A stretch of 6,591 bases of DNA from Treponema sp. (GTDB taxonomy: Bacteria; Spirochaetota; Spirochaetia; Treponematales; Breznakiellaceae), in the NCBI GenBank assembly GCA_031264475.1, contig JAISEA010000124.1, forward strand, positions 1 through 6,591, read 5' to 3'. A model generated the notes under the pieces. The model made no database searches. It saw only the letters and a program-made list of their open reading frames with translations, and was not told the DNA's origin. The translations under genes and the position numbers were made by a program. Positions 5,235 through 6,591 of the stretch are shown here, in pieces; the first letter of the stretch is position 1; the number at the start of each line of letters is the position of its first letter.

Positions 5235-5375
5235 AGACAACGAGTAGGTTCCGCTTGCGAGCAAGCGCACCCTTCGGGTGTTCTAAAGCGCTCCGCCCCT
5301 TCTTCTAACAGCGCCCGTTGTGAAGTATTTAAACACCTGAAAGGTGTGTGAAGTATTGAAACACCCGAAGGGTGT
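5235..5375 (+). repeat. Modular palindromic repeat, right copy (internally deleted, duplicated tail)
   Basis: Bases 5235-5346 match the reverse complement of the left copy closely but lack its ~68 bp internal segment. Hairpins are CGCTTGC/GCAAGCG (5252-5267), CACCC-TTC-GGGTG (5268-5280) and CACCT-GAA-AGGTG (5334-5346). The tail is tandemly duplicated: two 28 bp units at 5320-5347 and 5348-5375 both read GTGAAGTATT-x-AAACACC-x-GAA and end in a palindrome, the second being CACCC-GAA-GGGTG (5362-5374). The final hairpin ends four bases before the AGGAG ribosome site of the PLP-enzyme gene, so it may influence translation of that gene. Confidence 0.85.
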
Positions 5376-5392
5376 AAAAGGAGAATAAAGCG

Positions 5393-6586
5393 ATGTCCAA
5401 GCGAGTATACGGAAAAGAATTCGGGTTTCATACCAGAGCAGTCCATACGGGGAATGATGTAGACGGGGAGACAGGAGCGCTCCGCCGCCCTATCGTGATG
5501 GCAAACAGTTACGCCCTGCCCTATGATCCTTCGGAACTCAACTGGAGCGAAGCGGGAAAGAATCTCTACACCCGGAACGGAGGGAGCAATCAGCAATACC
5601 TTCAGGAAAAGCTTGCCGCGCTCTCCAACGGGGAGGACTGCGTAGTTTTGGGAAGCGGGGTGGCGGCTTTGTCCGGACTGTTCTTCTCCCTCCTGCAAGC
5701 CGGGGATCATGTCGTCTTCTCCAGCGTTACCTATATCGCGGTGTACCGACTACTCCACGAACTCTTAAATACCAAATTTAAGGTAGAAACCACCATTACG
5801 GATACCACGGATCCAGAAGCGGTGCGGCGGGTCATGCGTCCCAACACGAAGTTGGTACATATCGAGACGCCGGGGAATCCAGTCATCGCCATTTCCGATA
5901 TTTGCGCCATCGCTGGGATTGCCCATGAAGGAGGCGCGCTTCTTTCGGTAGATAATACCTTCGCCTCTCCTTATAACCAGCGCCCTCTGGACCTGGGCGC
6001 GGATTTCTCCGTGGAAAGCCTGACAAAATACATCAACGGGCACGGAGACGCCATGGGCGGCGCCATCATCGGCGAAAAGCGCTACCTCGACATCATCCGC
6101 GCCCAGTCGCAGGTAAATCTGGGCGGGGTTATCAGCCCCTTTAACGCATGGCTTATCATGCGGGGCGCGGTAACCCTGCCCCTACGGATGCGGCAACATA
6201 ACGACAACGCCCTTCGGACCGCCCGCTTTCTGGAATCTCTGCCCTGCGTCAGCTTCGTCACGTATCCGGGGCTGGAAAGCCACCCCAACCACTCCGTGGC
6301 AGTCTCCCAGATGTCGCCCGGCTTCGGTGGAGTCCTTGCCTTCGGTCTCAAGGCGGATCACGATACCCACAACCGCTTCGTCAGCCACCTGCGGGTGATT
6401 ACTTCCGCGGTATCCCTGGGACATGATGAAAGCCTTATCGTGTTTCTGGGCGAAAAAGACGAGCGTCAGTACCTGTACCCACCGGAATTCCACAACGGCT
6501 TTTTCCGATTCAGCGTGGGACTTGAGGACGCGGAAGACATTATCGGCGATATTGAACAGGCGCTGAAAAAGACCGACCTCCTCTAG
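5393..6586 (+). CDS. PLP-dependent Cys/Met metabolism enzyme (cystathionine gamma-synthase / methionine gamma-lyase family)
   Basis: This complete 397-residue fold-type I PLP enzyme has the usual family length. Landmarks are the phosphate-binding YTR (59-61), the GSGVAALSG loop (87-95), Tyr114 (ring-stacking position), ETPGNP (158-163), the pyridine-binding Asp187 in DNTFASPY, the Schiff-base Lys212 in SLTKYINGHGD, SLG (341-343) and the carboxylate-binding Arg372 in FRFSVGLED. Family members make or split C-S bonds: cystathionine gamma-synthase, O-acetylhomoserine sulfhydrylase, cystathionine or methionine lyases. Which one this is cannot be told. Some neighbours differ from common forms: NGGSN where YSRxxNPT is usual, YIAVY (114-118) where YGGTY or YGCT is usual, and SLGHDES instead of SLGGxES. 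AGGAG at 5379-5383, 9 nt before the ATG, supports the start. It is cytoplasmic, probably a homotetramer by family analogy, with its own predicted promoter at 5199-5227. No partner gene is visible downstream. Confidence 0.92.
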   Translation: MSKRVYGKEFGFHTRAVHTGNDVDGETGALRRPIVMANSYALPYDPSELNWSEAGKNLYTRNGGSNQQYLQEKLAALSNGEDCVVLGSGVAALSGLFFSLLQAGDHVVFSSVTYIAVYRLLHELLNTKFKVETTITDTTDPEAVRRVMRPNTKLVHIETPGNPVIAISDICAIAGIAHEGGALLSVDNTFASPYNQRPLDLGADFSVESLTKYINGHGDAMGGAIIGEKRYLDIIRAQSQVNLGGVISPFNAWLIMRGAVTLPLRMRQHNDNALRTARFLESLPCVSFVTYPGLESHPNHSVAVSQMSPGFGGVLAFGLKADHDTHNRFVSHLRVITSAVSLGHDESLIVFLGEKDERQYLYPPEFHNGFFRFSVGLEDAEDIIGDIEQALKKTDLL

Positions 6587-6591
6587 GAAAC

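Noticed and set aside
3529..5375. A classical insertion sequence or composite transposon
   Set aside because: No transposase is encoded between or in the inverted copies, and no target duplication could be recognised. A non-autonomous cassette is kept only as a hypothesis.
4982..5710. A 242-codon minus-strand open frame through the right repeats and the start of the PLP-enzyme gene
   Set aside because: It is made of repeat modules (a recurring TPEGCAC peptide) plus antisense of a well-supported gene. Comparing copies of the repeat in this frame, most base changes alter the amino acid, so there is no sign of protein-level selection.

Overview
The window looks like a chromosomal segment of a host-associated spirochaete, most likely a Treponema of the termite-gut or rumen type. 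The evidence is a Treponema-style lipoprotein (short signal, FN3 domain, repeat propeller), moderately GC-balanced genes, strong AGGAGG ribosome sites and repeat-rich intergenic DNA. This taxonomic call is inference from gene style, not from a marker gene.

Left part (1-3527, minus strand): three genes read leftward from one predicted promoter near 3500-3527. They are a secreted lipoprotein with an FN3 domain and seven ~41-residue Asp-box-like repeats (probable seven-bladed propeller), an ECF-type transporter S component, and the first 498 residues of a molybdenum hydroxylase (xanthine dehydrogenase family) large subunit that runs off the left edge. Gaps are 27 and 45 bp, so co-transcription is likely. 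A reasonable reading is uptake of a small molecule followed by its oxidation, or supply of a cofactor for the oxidase. The hydroxylase has unusual replacements in its cofactor-binding motifs.

Middle part (3529-5375): a repeat-built segment around one gene of unknown function (4097-4813, 238 aa). From left to right it holds: an inverted copy of a ~180 bp modular palindromic repeat; a 98 bp heptanucleotide tract; a good sigma-70 promoter; eight tandem 21 bp units whose last three fold into one 58-nt hairpin; the ORF; a short inverted heptanucleotide tract; another heptanucleotide tract; a diverged full-length repeat copy; a near-consensus promoter; and a shortened repeat copy that ends at the ribosome site of the next gene.

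Right part (5393-6586, plus strand): a complete PLP-dependent enzyme of the Cys/Met metabolism (cystathionine gamma-synthase-like) family with intact catalytic Lys and Asp but several unusual active-site neighbours.

The most interesting part is the repeat-bounded unknown gene with its 21 bp leader array and long hairpin. The repeat boundaries also coincide closely with the flanking predicted promoters.
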